DNA of 64,000 bases from Halocaridina rubra (taxonomy: Eukaryota > Arthropoda > Malacostraca > Decapoda > Atyidae). The stretch lies in assembly GCA_037179515.1 (NCBI GenBank), contig JAXCGZ010020811.1, positions 10,001 through 74,000 of the forward strand, read 5' to 3'. Shown here piece by piece: positions 1-10,554 of the stretch; within the stretch, counting starts at the first letter, position 1; each line of letters opens with the position of its first letter. A program made the position numbers and the translations under genes. A model generated the notes under the pieces. The model had not been told where the DNA came from. It made no database searches and was given only the letters and a program-made list of their open reading frames with translations.

Positions 1-394
1 AAAAAAAAAAAACAGAAAAGGAACTAAATATAGAGACTAATTTTACCATGAGACAACCTTAAAGTTCTTGACAATCCCTTTTTCTGTTTGATATGACATT
101 ATAATCCTGTTAAAAAAGTTATAACAGATGAATTAATTCCTCTATGAAAACTTGAGTCTTTGGTTATCAAAAAGCAGGAAAAGAATTGAAAATACAAACC
201 ATTTATACTATGAAATAAATAGCTTTATATGTTTGTTTGTTGTTTTTTTTATTGGCCAAGGTGAAATAAAAACAAATTGTCTTCTTTGATGCAAAGAGAA
301 CATTTGAACATCAATAAAAGAAGGAAAAAAAGGATTGAAAACAGAAGCCATTTTTATTGCATTTTAACTACAAAGTTGTGTATCTTTTCACTTG

Positions 395-880
395 CTGCTG
401 ACAACTGCTAGCAACCTGACGGTATGGCATCAATAAAAGAAAATAGAATTTGAGAACATAAACCATTCATACTGTCAGATATCTATAAAATTATAAGTTT
501 TTAGTCCAAACTGCTAGCAACGCTATGGCATCAATAAAAGAAAATAGAATTTGAGAACATAAACCATTCATACTATCAGATATCTATAAAATTATAAGTT
601 TTTTTTCCAAACTGCTAGCAACGCTATGGCATCAATAAAAGAAAAGAAAATTGAGAACATAAATCATTCATACTGTCAGATATCTATAAAATCACAAGTT
701 TTTTGTCCAAACTGCTAGCAACGCTATGGCATCAATAAAAGAAAATAGAATTTGAGAACATAAACCATTCATGCTGTCAGATATTTATAAAATCACAAGT
801 TTTTTGTCCAAACTGCTAGCAACGCTATGGCATCAATAAAAGAAAAGAAAATTGAGAACAGAAACCCTTCATACTGCAAG
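395..880. repeat. 101-bp tandem repeat, about 5 copies
   Basis: The string GGCATCAATAAAAG recurs at 426, 527, 628, 728 and 829, giving a period of 100-101 bp. Each unit also carries CTGCTAGCAACG and CCATTCATACTGTCAGATAT. Copies differ by only a few bases. A more diverged unit begins near 300. The array looks like a short satellite or minisatellite and has no coding content. Confidence 0.9.
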
Positions 881-904
881 AGAACTTTAAACTTGTAAGG
901 TCCC

Positions 905-985
905 CCAGGTAAAAGAGGGGGACAAAAGGTAAAAGAGGGTGAAAAAAAGTTAAAAGAGGGGGGAAAAGGTAAAAGAGGGTAAAAT
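905..985. repeat. G-rich minisatellite, about 20-bp unit
   Basis: About four imperfect copies of a unit containing GGTAAAAGAGGG follow directly after the 101-bp array. Runs of G are spaced about 20 bases apart. Confidence 0.8.
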
Positions 986-1399
986 AAAAAGTTTGTTGCG
1001 TCTAAGTGTAAAGGTTCCCGTGTTGCCCCGATCCAAGTTTTGACAAGACTTCAAAGGAGGAAAAATAATAAAAAAAGAAGAAGAAGTTTTTGGGGCTTGG
1101 AAGTGGAAAGCTTTTCCATGTCTTTCTGTCTCCTTGGGACGATATTTACACTAAGACTTCTGATATTTAGGGATAGGAAGAAAATAATATATATAGAGGG
1201 GTTTCCCTAACTTATTTATTGATCTCGCAGTCTATTTATTTATTTATTTATTTATTATATTGAAATTCGTTATCTTACATATGGAACTTGAATCCTTAAC
1301 TAGTTGTAAGAAAACTTTTTACTTGGTGTAGGTGTAATACCTACAGTTATATCAAGAACAACAATAATATATAAAAACAAAGAAAAAAACTTAATTTTC

Positions 1400-1515
1400 T
1401 TATGAGTGACACCAAGATGGCCGAAGAAAATTGCTATCATCGGGCCTTGGCACCCAAAAAAAAAAAACAAAGAACAGACATGGGGAGTGTTGTGACTTGG
1501 CAGAAGAGTGAGATG
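1400..1515 (-). repeat. Repeat D fragment (SINE-like), reverse
   Basis: Contains the family D signature (a GTGACACCA motif, then GGCC and a poly-A run, then a segment near ACAAGTCACAACACTC when read on the minus strand). The same signature is seen at about 17.2, 26.4, 27.1, 44.1, 51.8 and 53.8 kb. It interrupts no gene. Confidence 0.5.
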
Positions 1516-1600
1516 TTTTCTAGTTATTAAACCTTCAATCAAAACTGAAGAAGGTTTCTTAAAAACTTCTTCAGCCGTAGACAGTGTTTTTTTTCGGTGG

Positions 1601-1752
1601 TGATTGTCATTATTGGCCCTCAGTATGGGGGTTGGTCACAGACAGAATATGGCTGGGGAATTAAGTTTGGATACCTTTCCTGACGCCCCAAGCTAGGCTC
1701 GATCGCGCGTCTGTCAACTCCCGAATCCTCCAACTCGATATTGTCTGTGCAA
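1601..1752 (-). repeat. SINE-B copy, reverse
   Basis: SINE-B is the most abundant family here. Read in its own direction it starts with a tRNA-like head (A-box-like GCTCAGTGGTTAGAGC, B-box-like GATCGAGCCC). It continues with a middle part containing GGAAGGGCATCCAGCCTTAA and ends with a palindromic tail, CCCCATTTGAATGGGG, followed by TAATAGTGACA. This copy is moderately diverged. Confidence 0.7.
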
Positions 1753-1927
1753 CCCCAATTGAATGTGGACTATTTGTGATACATGAACAAATATCCAATA
1801 AGTCTCGCAAATACATAAACATTTGGCATTTGTATTAATTTGTTCAAAATCCCTTATTTTTTCTCTCTCTTTGGCTTTCATGTTAACTTATGATTTAAAA
1901 CTATTTTCAGCATACATAATAACCCCT

Positions 1928-2083
1928 GTTTTATGTGCCACTTTTATCCCCCCATTATGGGGGTGGACACAGAGTGTGGATGGGGAGGCAAGCCTGGATG
2001 CCCTTCCCCACTTTGTGTTCGACTACGGTTCTGTCAAATCCTGAGTCGAGTATTCTAACCACTTGACTTCTACACTCTTGTAT
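1928..2083 (-). repeat. SINE-B copy, reverse
   Basis: Has the palindromic CCCCCATTATGGGGG tail, the GGATGCCCTTCC middle and a decayed tRNA-like head. Confidence 0.65.
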
Positions 2084-2513
2084 GATTTCTGTATGTCTGG
2101 ATTACCTGAATTAATATTTGTTTTAGAGAAGTTCCATAAAAAAGTATTTAAGATTATATTGGAATAACACCAGTATTGTAATACTAAGTTATACCCTTTC
2201 AAGTAATTTCTATTTTATCTTTACATTTTTCCTTTTCCTAACCAAGTTGCATCCCATGCTGGAGCCCTCTGCTTTATATCCTTGGCTTCTCCCTGCTGGG
2301 ATTGTCGCTTAGCCACTATTAAAAATAATAGTAATCAAGTTGAAATATATCCATTAGATAATAAAAGGATTATATTTTCTTTTTTACACTGAATTTTCTG
2401 CAAATAATCATTTACATCTCTCTACCTTATTGTCAAATGCCATTTTATTTGTATTTGTTAAAAAGGAGGCTGTGTTCCTCACCTCTACAATTAGCTAGTT
2501 TGTGGCAATACAC

Positions 2514-2684
2514 CATTTTATGTCACAGTTAGTCCCCACTCAAATGGGGGTGGACTCATATTTTAGATCTATTGGGGGATTAAGGCTGGCTGCCATGCCT
2601 GACGCCCCAGGGTAAAATCAATCTTGCGATAGCTGCTACCCAAAGCGCACCCTACCACTGTGCTCTTGTGACCCCCAGCTCTTT
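2514..2684 (-). repeat. SINE-B copy, reverse
   Basis: Tail with CCCCACTCAAATGGGGGTGG and middle with CTGGCTGCCATGCCTGACG. The head reads into ACCACTGTGCTCTTGTGACC. Confidence 0.65.
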
Positions 2685-2778
2685 TGTGGCAGTGAAAGAG
2701 AATTATTCATAGAGGAAATAAGTTTGGAACAAATTCTAAGTATTCTTAATTCTATATAAGTAAATTATCTCTTATGGG

Positions 2779-2972
2779 ATTGGTTTTCCGTCACATGGAC
2801 TCCCTTTTCTACTAAGGGCTAGGATGGTGCCTCCTTCCAAGACTTTTGGTTTTATTGGGTGTGATCATTACCCTGAGTGAATGCCATTCTAACCTCACAC
2901 TGTGGCGGGCTGCGAAACCTCGACCTGATGCTTGAAAGTAGAGAATGCTACCACTTTGCCATGGCAACCACA
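2779..2972 (-). repeat. SINE-A copy (old subfamily), reverse
   Basis: Diverged member of the SINE-A family described at 15473-15667. It has the 3' end TTTTCCGTCACATGGACTCC, the middle CTACTAAGGGCTAGGATGG and a decayed tRNA-like head near 2900-2970. It shares the extra GGTTTTATTGGGTGTGATC variant with other old copies at 9790 and 33355. Confidence 0.6.
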
Positions 2973-3024
2973 GTGACTTATCTCTTATAAAGACTCATAA
3001 ATTCTTTATTTTTTTTCCCGCATT

Positions 3025-3262
3025 TTGTGTCACTATTATTCCTCATTTTGGGGTGGATGCAGACAAACTGAGGCTGGGGAATTAAGGGTGGATGCCCTTT
3101 CTATCACCCCTCCATAGCTTACTGGTGGGGTGCGAGAGTTGGGATGCGACTAACGAGAGTATGATCCCACCACATGGCATTAGAAAGGGCATCCACCATT
3201 AATCCCCCATTGCCAGCATGTGTCCACCCCCATTCAAGTGGGGACTATTTGAAACAGAAAAT
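3025..3262. repeat. Two SINE-B fragments in inverted orientation
   Basis: 3025-3115 is a reverse SINE-B tail and middle (GGGGAATTAAGGGTGGATGC). 3175-3262 is a forward fragment (AGAAAGGGCATCCACCATTA through the CCCCATTCAAGTGGGG tail). Together they form a loose foldback. Confidence 0.6.
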
Positions 3263-3269
3263 GGTGCAG

Positions 3270-4220
3270 TTTAATACATCTTTAATATTAGCGGATTGAA
3301 AAAGTAAAGTTGCACAGTCACTGTCTCATGCCGTTACCTTTTAAATTGGGCCATTGATTTGGGGGTCAATGATTTATAGGTCTACCTGATTATTCATCCA
3401 CTACCTGGAGATAACTGGGTTCACGTGATTAGAGAGGGGGCTTGCACCCCGGCTATGTGGTTGATATATAATCGAGTTCTGTACTATCACAGTCTCTTTC
3501 CTCTCCTTTCATTAGAAACCTTGAAATTTCAAGAGAAACAGAGAATAACATATTACTCAACGTGAGACTCATATTTTGTTACGTAGTAAATTATCACAAT
3601 TTCAAAATATAAAGCTACCTCTAAACTAAAATAGTTGACATGTCGATATTATACAATTCGTATGTTTCTCGTTAGCCTCCAGTTTCAGTGCTAGGTAAAT
3701 GTTTCCCTGTTGTAGAAACTCCAACCCTCCCTCCTTTAGCTGCAAGCCTACATCTACCAAAAAAAAAATATAAATAAAAAAGGTCCATTCCTTGAGCTGT
3801 AGAACACACCATAGTGTGCTTGATTTCTGTTTGATGTGTAAGGACTAATATTCTGTTTATTGGTCACTGAAGGTTTAAAAAATAACAATTAACCCAGGAG
3901 CTTTGACGAGCATTGCTCCTGTACAGTTACAGGCAACACTTTTTGTATTGCTGCCGCGCCATTCTCCGATTATCGGCTTCCCTTGCCACCACTCATAAGT
4001 TTGAAGGGTATATTTAAGTCTAATACATTGAAATAAAATCAAAAGTTAAAGAAATAAAGAAGGATAAATACTGTGATTTCTTTATATGGATAAGCTATTC
4101 ATGTAAGTTAAACAAAAGTTTTTACGTGAAACATTAAATTATATATTGCCCCTAAAAATATTCCATATGTTTAATTACACGAAAATTTAAATTAAATAAA
4201 ACTTGTCCACACCATGATAT
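3270..4220. other. AT-rich spacer, no feature seen
   Basis: No open frame of note, splice-bounded coding segment or recognisable repeat was found in this stretch. It contains some pyrimidine runs and a short A run near 3760. Confidence 0.5.
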
Positions 4221-4223
4221 TGG

Positions 4224-4466
4224 GGATTGCCTTAGCGTAGCAATAGAATGCTCAGCTCGGTAGTTGATGCACTCGCTTTCAAGTACAGCAGGGCAATAGG
4301 AAGGGCATCCAGCCTCAATTTGTCTATGTCTACCCCCAAGTGGAGACTAATAAAGACACAGAAAAAGTCCATACAGTTGCTTGCCTCTTGTGTACCATAT
4401 TCTGTGTCACAGTTAATCCCCATTTAAGTGGGGGTAGACATAAACAAGTCGGAGTTGGATGACCTG
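4224..4466. repeat. SINE-B pair, forward then reverse
   Basis: 4224-4365 is a forward copy (tRNA-like head, GGAAGGGCATCCAGCCTCAA, tail CCCCCAAGTGGAG). 4395-4466 is a reverse tail fragment (CCCCATTTAAGTGGGGGTAG). The short minus-strand open frame here is repeat-derived. Confidence 0.6.
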
Positions 4467-5035
4467 GCTAGGGAAGACACCTTTTCCAACTAATGTAAGC
4501 AAGGTGGCCACATCTGTAACCAAAGAGATGGGTGGGATTGTCAGCCCCCCTCTTCCTTGTCCCTTTTAATTGGCTCTTGCAATACACACAAGACATACAA
4601 GGGTGGAATTCTTTCTCCCCTACAACCAGCTGCGGCTCTTGGGCTTAGCATGATAACCATGCATGCATCCAAATTAGTACTTTTTTACAATTTCTACAGA
4701 ATATAACTTCAAAAAACAAAATCATAGAAAATTAACAAATTCAGTCCCTAAGTTTTCCTGAAAAATGTCAGATAGGTTGTATTATTTACATATGTACAAG
4801 TGCATAAACTGTAAATAGTGCTTAATTTAATTAAATGACACAGGTTGTGGAAGAGCCGGGAGGATGGGCTGTGGCACTCCAGCAGTGCCATCTGAACGGT
4901 CGCTAGCTCCCTCGTCATTGCCCATAGAGCAAAGTAATCCCCCTATTTGTTTTCCTTTCTTGATGTCGGCTACCCCCCAATTAAAGGGGGAAACAGCCAA
5001 GGTATATGTATGTACCACATACAATTGCTATTAGA

Positions 5036-5125
5036 ACAATTGCCCCTGGGACAATTGCCCCTTAGGACAAGCGTCCCTAGGACAACTGCTCCTAGGAAGG
5101 TTGCCCTTAGCACAATAGCCCTTAA
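5036..5125. repeat. Short tandem GGACAATTGCCCCT-type repeat
   Basis: Six or so imperfect units of about 15 bp (for example GGACAATTGCCCCTTA) lie just beyond the 3' end of the zinc-finger coding region. A related array is in CAD intron 1 at about 16785-16925. Confidence 0.75.
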
Positions 5126-5179
5126 CTATTAATGCAAAAGCACCATTATCCACACAGTATTTTAATTAATGTCATGTCA

Positions 5180-7990
5180 CTATAAATCAAGAAGTTCCTC
5201 TTTGATTTTAAAAGATTCCTCTACAACTTCCTCTTTGATATACATGTTATCCAGCATGTTATCTTCCAAGGATGTTATGTTTTTATCCTCTTCATTGATA
5301 TGAACTATGTCATCTACCTCTGCTAACGAACACTGAAGTACATCATGTAGTGAACTATGTGCCTTGCCATTTGCAGAGGAAGACGACAAATCCCTTTGCT
5401 CGGAATTGCTGCCTGCAGCGGGTTCGTGTGCAGAATGATGCGCCTCGCCATTTGTAGAGGAAGAAAACAACATCTCCTCTTGTCCGGACTTGCTGTTTGC
5501 AGAGGGTTCATCTGTTGAACTATGAGCCTCGCTATTTGTAGACGAAGATGACAACATCTTTTGCTCAGACTTGCTTGCAGAGAGTTTGTTTTTATTTTTT
5601 TCAATAATGACTTCTAAATCTGAATCACCTCTTTCCTCTGTGGAATCATGGTTAAATGCAATACGTCTCTTCAGCAGTATGCTGACAGGATACTTCTTCC
5701 GGCAGACCTTCCATTTGTACTTGATTTTTGGCTTGGAGGCTTTTCTGGTCTCGTGACTCTTCATGTGCTGCACCAATATAGCATGGCGGAAGAATTCCAT
5801 TTCACATTGGTCGCACTTGAAGGTCTTCTTTAAAGAATGAGTGGTTATGTGTAACCTCACTTGATTCCTGCTCGAATATGCTTTATTGCATATTTTACAC
5901 TTGTAAATCAGTTTACGTTTATGTGCCGTCATATGGTTTTTCAACCATATGTGTCTCTCGAACTGTTTTTGACATATTTTACATTCATTTTTCCTTTTGG
6001 ATATGTGGGAGTGCATGTCTTGTCTCAAAGAAAACACGCCAGAACACCTTTTATTGCATTTCGTACCGGAAATCTTCACCCTGTCCCCATGAGTTAATAT
6101 ATGTTTCTTCCTCTCGCCCTTACATGCAAATTCCATATCACATAAATTGCACTTGAAATCTTTTCTACTTTCATCTTGAATTACGTGACAATATAAATTA
6201 CTTCTAGAACTACACTTTTTACCACAAAATACACATTCATAGTTCTTGTGTTTTGTATGTGTGTGTGTTTGCTTTTCACCTCTGCATGCAAACACTTCTC
6301 CACAATATTTACATTTGTACTTCTGTCTGTCTTCTTCGGAGATGATGTGGTTTTTCAATGCTCTCTTGGATTTGCACTGCGCTCCACACATCTTACATTT
6401 AATCTCTTCTGTATGTGTAGCCATGTGCATCTTTTTCTTGCCTTTACAGAGGAACTCCTTTTCACATTTTGCACACCTAAATTTTTCTTTGTTTTCCTCT
6501 GAAAACAAGTGCAGTTGTAAAATATTTTTACTCCTGCATTCTTTGTCACAGACCTCGCACTTAAAAAGCTTGATATCTTCATTATGAACAGCACTGTGCT
6601 TTTTCAGTTCGCCTCTGCAAGGAAACAGGCAACCGCACTTAATGCACTTGTACAGTTCTTTACGTACTTCTCTGTAAACGTGCTTTGCAAGGTAAATACT
6701 CCGAGCAAACTCTTCGCCACAGATACTGCACTGGAATTCCTTTTTGTCTGAGTGAATGAACGAGTGGCTCTGGAGTTGGAATTTGCGATGGAACTCCTTA
6801 CCGCATATATCGCACTTGAAATCTTTTTTCTCTGAATGCAGAAGAGTGTGGTGTTTCAGATTAGTGAGTGTGGAGAATTCTTGTTGACACACAAAACATG
6901 TATAGTGTTTATTTGAATGAATTTTTACATGTGCTTTTAGCTGATTACTAGAAGAGAACTCTTTATTACATTGTTCGCACTTGAAGTCCTTTTTCCCACT
7001 GTGTATATACATGTGCTCTTGCAAACTCGACATGCGAGAATAGGTCTTGTTGCATATAGCACAGCTCACTCTCTCTGGTTTTTTCTTAGTGTGAATGCGT
7101 TGCTTATGTTTGTTCAGATCCGCCCCAAAGCAAAAAGTTTTCTCGCAGATGTCGCACTTGAAGTTCCTCACCCCAGTGTGAGAGGCGAGGTGTCGTTTGT
7201 ACTCGGGAGCTCGAGCGAATTCCCGATCGCAGATGTCACATTTGTAATCCTTTCTCCCAGTGTGAATGATCATGTGAACTTTGAGGTGATCCATACGATG
7301 GAATTCCTTGCTACAGAATTCGCACTTCAACTTCTTTCTGTCTTCGGGAGCGCCGTGTACAGCCTTGTGTTTCATTAAACTACTCTTATAAGCAAATGGT
7401 TTATTACAGATCTCACATATATATTCTTTTCGACCTGTATGGACTAACATGTGCGCTTTTAAGCTACTGTTCTGCGTGTATTCTTTCCCGCACAGTTCGC
7501 ACATGAAGTTTTTCACCCCAGTGTGGGATATCATGTGCCTTTTGAGGCAGGCTCTTGTTCCAAATATTTTTTGACAGAGATAACATTCATATCCCATTTG
7601 GCAGTCTTTCTTCTTTATATTTGTATATTCTTCATATATTTCAGAGGTCATTTCTTCACTTTCCCTAGTGGACACAGAGTTTTCATTACTCACTTCAGAG
7701 GTCAAGTTAATTTCTTCTTTCATGTCGGTGGCTGGTTTGCTTACCTCATATTTTTTAGCTGCCATATTGCTCATTTCAAACATGTCACTGCCTATAACCT
7801 TTTCTTCATTCATCTCACTGGCTAAGACCTTTTCCTTCATTTCAAAAGTCATTTCATTTTCCTCATTTATTTCACCAGTCATTTCACTTCCTACATTCTT
7901 GTCAGTTGTCAGTTTGCCTCTTTCGTTCATATCAGCAACCACATTGCTTCTTTCGTTCAAGTCGGTGACCATTTTACTCACTCCACTCAT
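5180..7990 (-). CDS. Poly-C2H2 zinc-finger protein, 936 aa
   Basis: The frame encodes an acidic, degenerately repeated N-terminus (residues 1-130, recurring D/E-M-N-E motifs), then about 22-23 zinc fingers from residue 136 to about 770. It ends in a Ser-rich tail with three copies of a roughly 28-residue repeat and two lysines in IKEE contexts that resemble sumoylation sites. Fingers 1-10 and 20-22 are canonical (C-x2-C-x12-H-x3-H with partial TG-type linkers such as HTGRKEY). Fingers 11-19 alternate between canonical and degenerate forms. The last finger has lost ligands. No KRAB, ZAD, BTB or SCAN domain is visible. The ATG at 7988-7990 is the first in frame after an upstream TAA, so the coding region can be a single exon. 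Multi-finger C2H2 proteins usually bind DNA in the nucleus; the target is unknown. I cannot assign orthology. Confidence 0.9.
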   Translation of the reverse strand: MSGVSKMVTDLNERSNVVADMNERGKLTTDKNVGSEMTGEINEENEMTFEMKEKVLASEMNEEKVIGSDMFEMSNMAAKKYEVSKPATDMKEEINLTSEVSNENSVSTRESEEMTSEIYEEYTNIKKKDCQMGYECYLCQKIFGTRACLKRHMISHTGVKNFMCELCGKEYTQNSSLKAHMLVHTGRKEYICEICNKPFAYKSSLMKHKAVHGAPEDRKKLKCEFCSKEFHRMDHLKVHMIIHTGRKDYKCDICDREFARAPEYKRHLASHTGVRNFKCDICEKTFCFGADLNKHKQRIHTKKKPERVSCAICNKTYSRMSSLQEHMYIHSGKKDFKCEQCNKEFSSSNQLKAHVKIHSNKHYTCFVCQQEFSTLTNLKHHTLLHSEKKDFKCDICGKEFHRKFQLQSHSFIHSDKKEFQCSICGEEFARSIYLAKHVYREVRKELYKCIKCGCLFPCRGELKKHSAVHNEDIKLFKCEVCDKECRSKNILQLHLFSEENKEKFRCAKCEKEFLCKGKKKMHMATHTEEIKCKMCGAQCKSKRALKNHIISEEDRQKYKCKYCGEVFACRGEKQTHTHTKHKNYECVFCGKKCSSRSNLYCHVIQDESRKDFKCNLCDMEFACKGERKKHILTHGDRVKISGTKCNKRCSGVFSLRQDMHSHISKRKNECKICQKQFERHIWLKNHMTAHKRKLIYKCKICNKAYSSRNQVRLHITTHSLKKTFKCDQCEMEFFRHAILVQHMKSHETRKASKPKIKYKWKVCRKKYPVSILLKRRIAFNHDSTEERGDSDLEVIIEKNKNKLSASKSEQKMLSSSSTNSEAHSSTDEPSANSKSGQEEMLFSSSTNGEAHHSAHEPAAGSNSEQRDLSSSSANGKAHSSLHDVLQCSLAEVDDIVHINEEDKNITSLEDNMLDNMYIKEEVVEESFKIKEELLDL

Positions 7991-8119
7991 TCCAGAGGCT
8001 ATTTTGATGTCTATTCGTATTAGAATATATTATCTTGCATTTTCTTCACTCCATTAGTAGACCTTTATATATTCCTCAATATATATCACAACTTGTTTAT
8101 TCCTGTGACTCTTAAATAT

Positions 8120-8400
8120 AAAACTCTACACACTTAGAGGTGTTTAGAAGTACTATACATGTAAATATAAACTAAAATGCTATACCTTCCAGATTGGCAT
8201 ATAAATATAAAAAGAATACCAGTACACTCAGAAGTGTTTAAAAGTACAGTACTATTCTCTATACGTAAATATAAAATGAAAAGCTATACAGTCCCTTAAG
8301 AAGTGACATGTAAATATAAACAAAACATCTGTACACTCAGAAGTGTTTAAAACTACTATACAGGTAAATATAAACAGAAAAATGAACACATTCAGAGGCG
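8120..8400. repeat. About 105-bp tandem repeat, about 3 copies
   Basis: Units share ACACTCAGAAGTGTTTAAAA followed by TACTATAC and GTAAATATAAA. Copies begin near 8128, 8222 and 8330. The array lies upstream of the zinc-finger start codon. Confidence 0.7.
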
Positions 8401-8773
8401 TATAGCTGAATTATGCTTTACTTAAAAATGTGAAACGAGTACCTACTAAATTCAGCACATTCAAAATAAAGAATAGAGTAATCTGCATAATTATGTATGA
8501 TAGAAAAAGAAACCATGTGAATAATAACATAGAAATATGTTATGGTGCTGAAGATCTTGTCAGTTTCACTGGAGTCATTAAGCACTGAACAAATCCGTCT
8601 CCCTTCCTTGTTTGCTTATGGAAAGCGATACTTTGGAGTCTTAGGGTCCATTCATTTCTAACGCATCTGCAAAATATGTATAATGTGACTGAGGAAAGAT
8701 ATTTATGTATAAAGGCAGAAGAAAGTTATTTTGTGTTTTCAGTCTTTCTTAATTTCCACTAAAATTTTTAAGT

Positions 8774-8898
8774 GTGGGGAACACAGTAGCACATTGGTTA
8801 AAGCAATCAACTCAGGAGCTGACAAACCCACGACCAAGCCCACTTTTCTATGTCCACCCAAATAAAGAGGATTAATAGTGCCATAAAACGGCAAACAA
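8774..8898 (+). repeat. SINE-B copy, forward
   Basis: Head ACAGTAGCACATTGGTTAAAG, GGAGCTGACAAACCC, and the tail ending GTGCCATAAAACGGCAAACA. The middle part is deleted. Confidence 0.65.
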
Positions 8899-9129
8899 CA
8901 ACAATTAGTATTTTGATATGGGAAGAAAATCAAGAATAAAGTTTGTATGATGAAGGGTCGACTTTTGCAGACTCTTGGAATGTTAAAGAATCATAAATTT
9001 ACTCTAATATTTACTAGCCCAAAGGGTTTTAAATCACATCATTCGTCAATGTATCAATGTAAGTCTTTAGATAAAAGTTAGATTTTTAATTAATCTCTTG
9101 GATTCAAATTAGGTTTCTAAAATTTGTTT

Positions 9130-9292
9130 GCCATTTTATGTCATTATTAATCCCCGTTATGGGGATGGACAGTCAGGTTGGAGCTGGGAAATTAAGACTG
9201 GATGCCCTTAATAATGCTCCGCAGAAGGCTCGATCACAGGTCAGTCACTTCCTGAGTTGAGTGCACTAACCACTGCACTACCATAGTTCCCC
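9130..9292 (-). repeat. SINE-B copy, reverse
   Basis: Complete in outline: tail TTTATGTCATTATTAATCCC, the palindrome CCCCGTTATGGGG, a GGATGCCC middle and the tRNA-like head near 9230-9290. Confidence 0.7.
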
Positions 9293-9587
9293 AATTAGGT
9301 ACCAGAGTGAGGCCATATAATACTGAAACAGGAGAATGTATACAACAGTTAAAAATGTTATCCAAACAAAAATTATGTCATGAGCCATAACAGAAAGAGA
9401 GACAACCCTCTCTCCACAGAAATCAATTCCAAGATCAAGCCTCGACTAGCATTGTCAATAAACATGATAAGTAAATTATTCTTCCATTTTTAAACCAAAA
9501 AATTGCATAGAGATATACTATGCACACTAACACATTACTTCATATAAAAAAATGCATTACTGCACTGCAACCTCATATGCCAATAAC

Positions 9588-9690
9588 GCAACATACACTC
9601 CCTGAGAGCTGTTTGAAAGCCCTGGACTGGCAGTGGCCTTCCGTAGGGACTCAAGGATGTTTGGCCAGGCAGCTTAGGGAGCAACAACAA
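9588..9690 (-). repeat. Repeat E fragment, reverse
   Basis: Matches the family seen at 23030, 33895, 35235, 36745 and 51905. Its signature on the minus strand is TTGTTGTTGCTCCCTAAGCT, then CCTGGCCAAACA, then GGCCACTGCCAGTCC. Confidence 0.6.
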
Positions 9691-9789
9691 CAACCATACA
9701 CACTACATTCACTGTGTCATCTTATCCTGAACAAATAACATACACTATTCTTTTCTTAAAAGTTAATGTTTATAATCAATATCATCTAG

Positions 9790-9975
9790 TTTTACGTCAT
9801 GGACTCCTTTTTCTATTAATGGCTAGAATGTTGCTTTCAAAGGGCTTTGGTTTTGGAAAGTGCAACCGTTACCCTAAGTGAATGCCCTTTCTAACCGCAG
9901 ACCATGGCGGGTTTGAACTGACGACCTAATGTATTAAAGTCGTGCATGTTACCAATCCGGCCACGACGGCCACTT
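9790..9975 (-). repeat. SINE-A copy (old subfamily), reverse
   Basis: Tail TTTTACGTCATGGACTCC, middle TATTAATGGCTAGAATG, and a decayed tRNA-like head ending near CCGGCCACGACGGCCAC. It is older than the 15.5-kb copy. Confidence 0.65.
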
Positions 9976-10196
9976 AATCATCAATATCTGATGTTAAAAT
10001 ATCAAGCAGTTACTTAGAAATGCAAATGATCATTTAAATACGAGAAAGAAAGCAAGCATAACCAGTAAAAACAAGAAAAACTTATAAAAATTTTGCAAAA
10101 TTGTTACCGTATATCTCCCTGTTTTAATGACGCTGACATTTATCATTATTCATCCCCAATAGAATACCAGCTTGCTTAGTTTTCTCATCTTGGACA

Positions 10197-10265
10197 TCAT
10201 GTGTTCTTAAGTGTATTTTCTTGAAAGGGACTCAACAATTCTTCTATTCTTTCGGGTTTAAATAT
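10197..10265 (-). CDS. Possible orphan terminal exon (weak)
   Basis: On the minus strand a good acceptor (CATTTCTTTACAG) is followed by a 22-codon open frame, starting IFKPERIEELLSPF and ending in TGA. The amino-acid composition looks protein-like, but the segment is short. No partner exon was found upstream, and the frame could be chance. It could also be part of an untranslated exon of the zinc-finger gene. Function unknown. Confidence 0.15.
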   Translation of the reverse strand: MFKPERIEELLSPFQENTLKNT

Positions 10266-10554
10266 CTGTAAAGAAATGTGTATTTGTAGTTACAAAGTTA
10301 AGGTATTTCTTATTAAAAGTACTAACAGCAGCAATATAATGTCCGTAACTTATGATAGAATTATAATTTATTTCTTTATTGGTCTCCATACTTTATGTAA
10401 AAATTAAAGTAACTTAAATCAGTTTAAAATAGTAAACCTATAAGATGTTTTCAAGGAACACTCTGAATTTGCATTTAAGGTGAATATAAAAAAAAAACTT
10501 TAAACTGTAAAATTATATGAGGACAATATTAAAATGAACACCGTACTGTTAATG

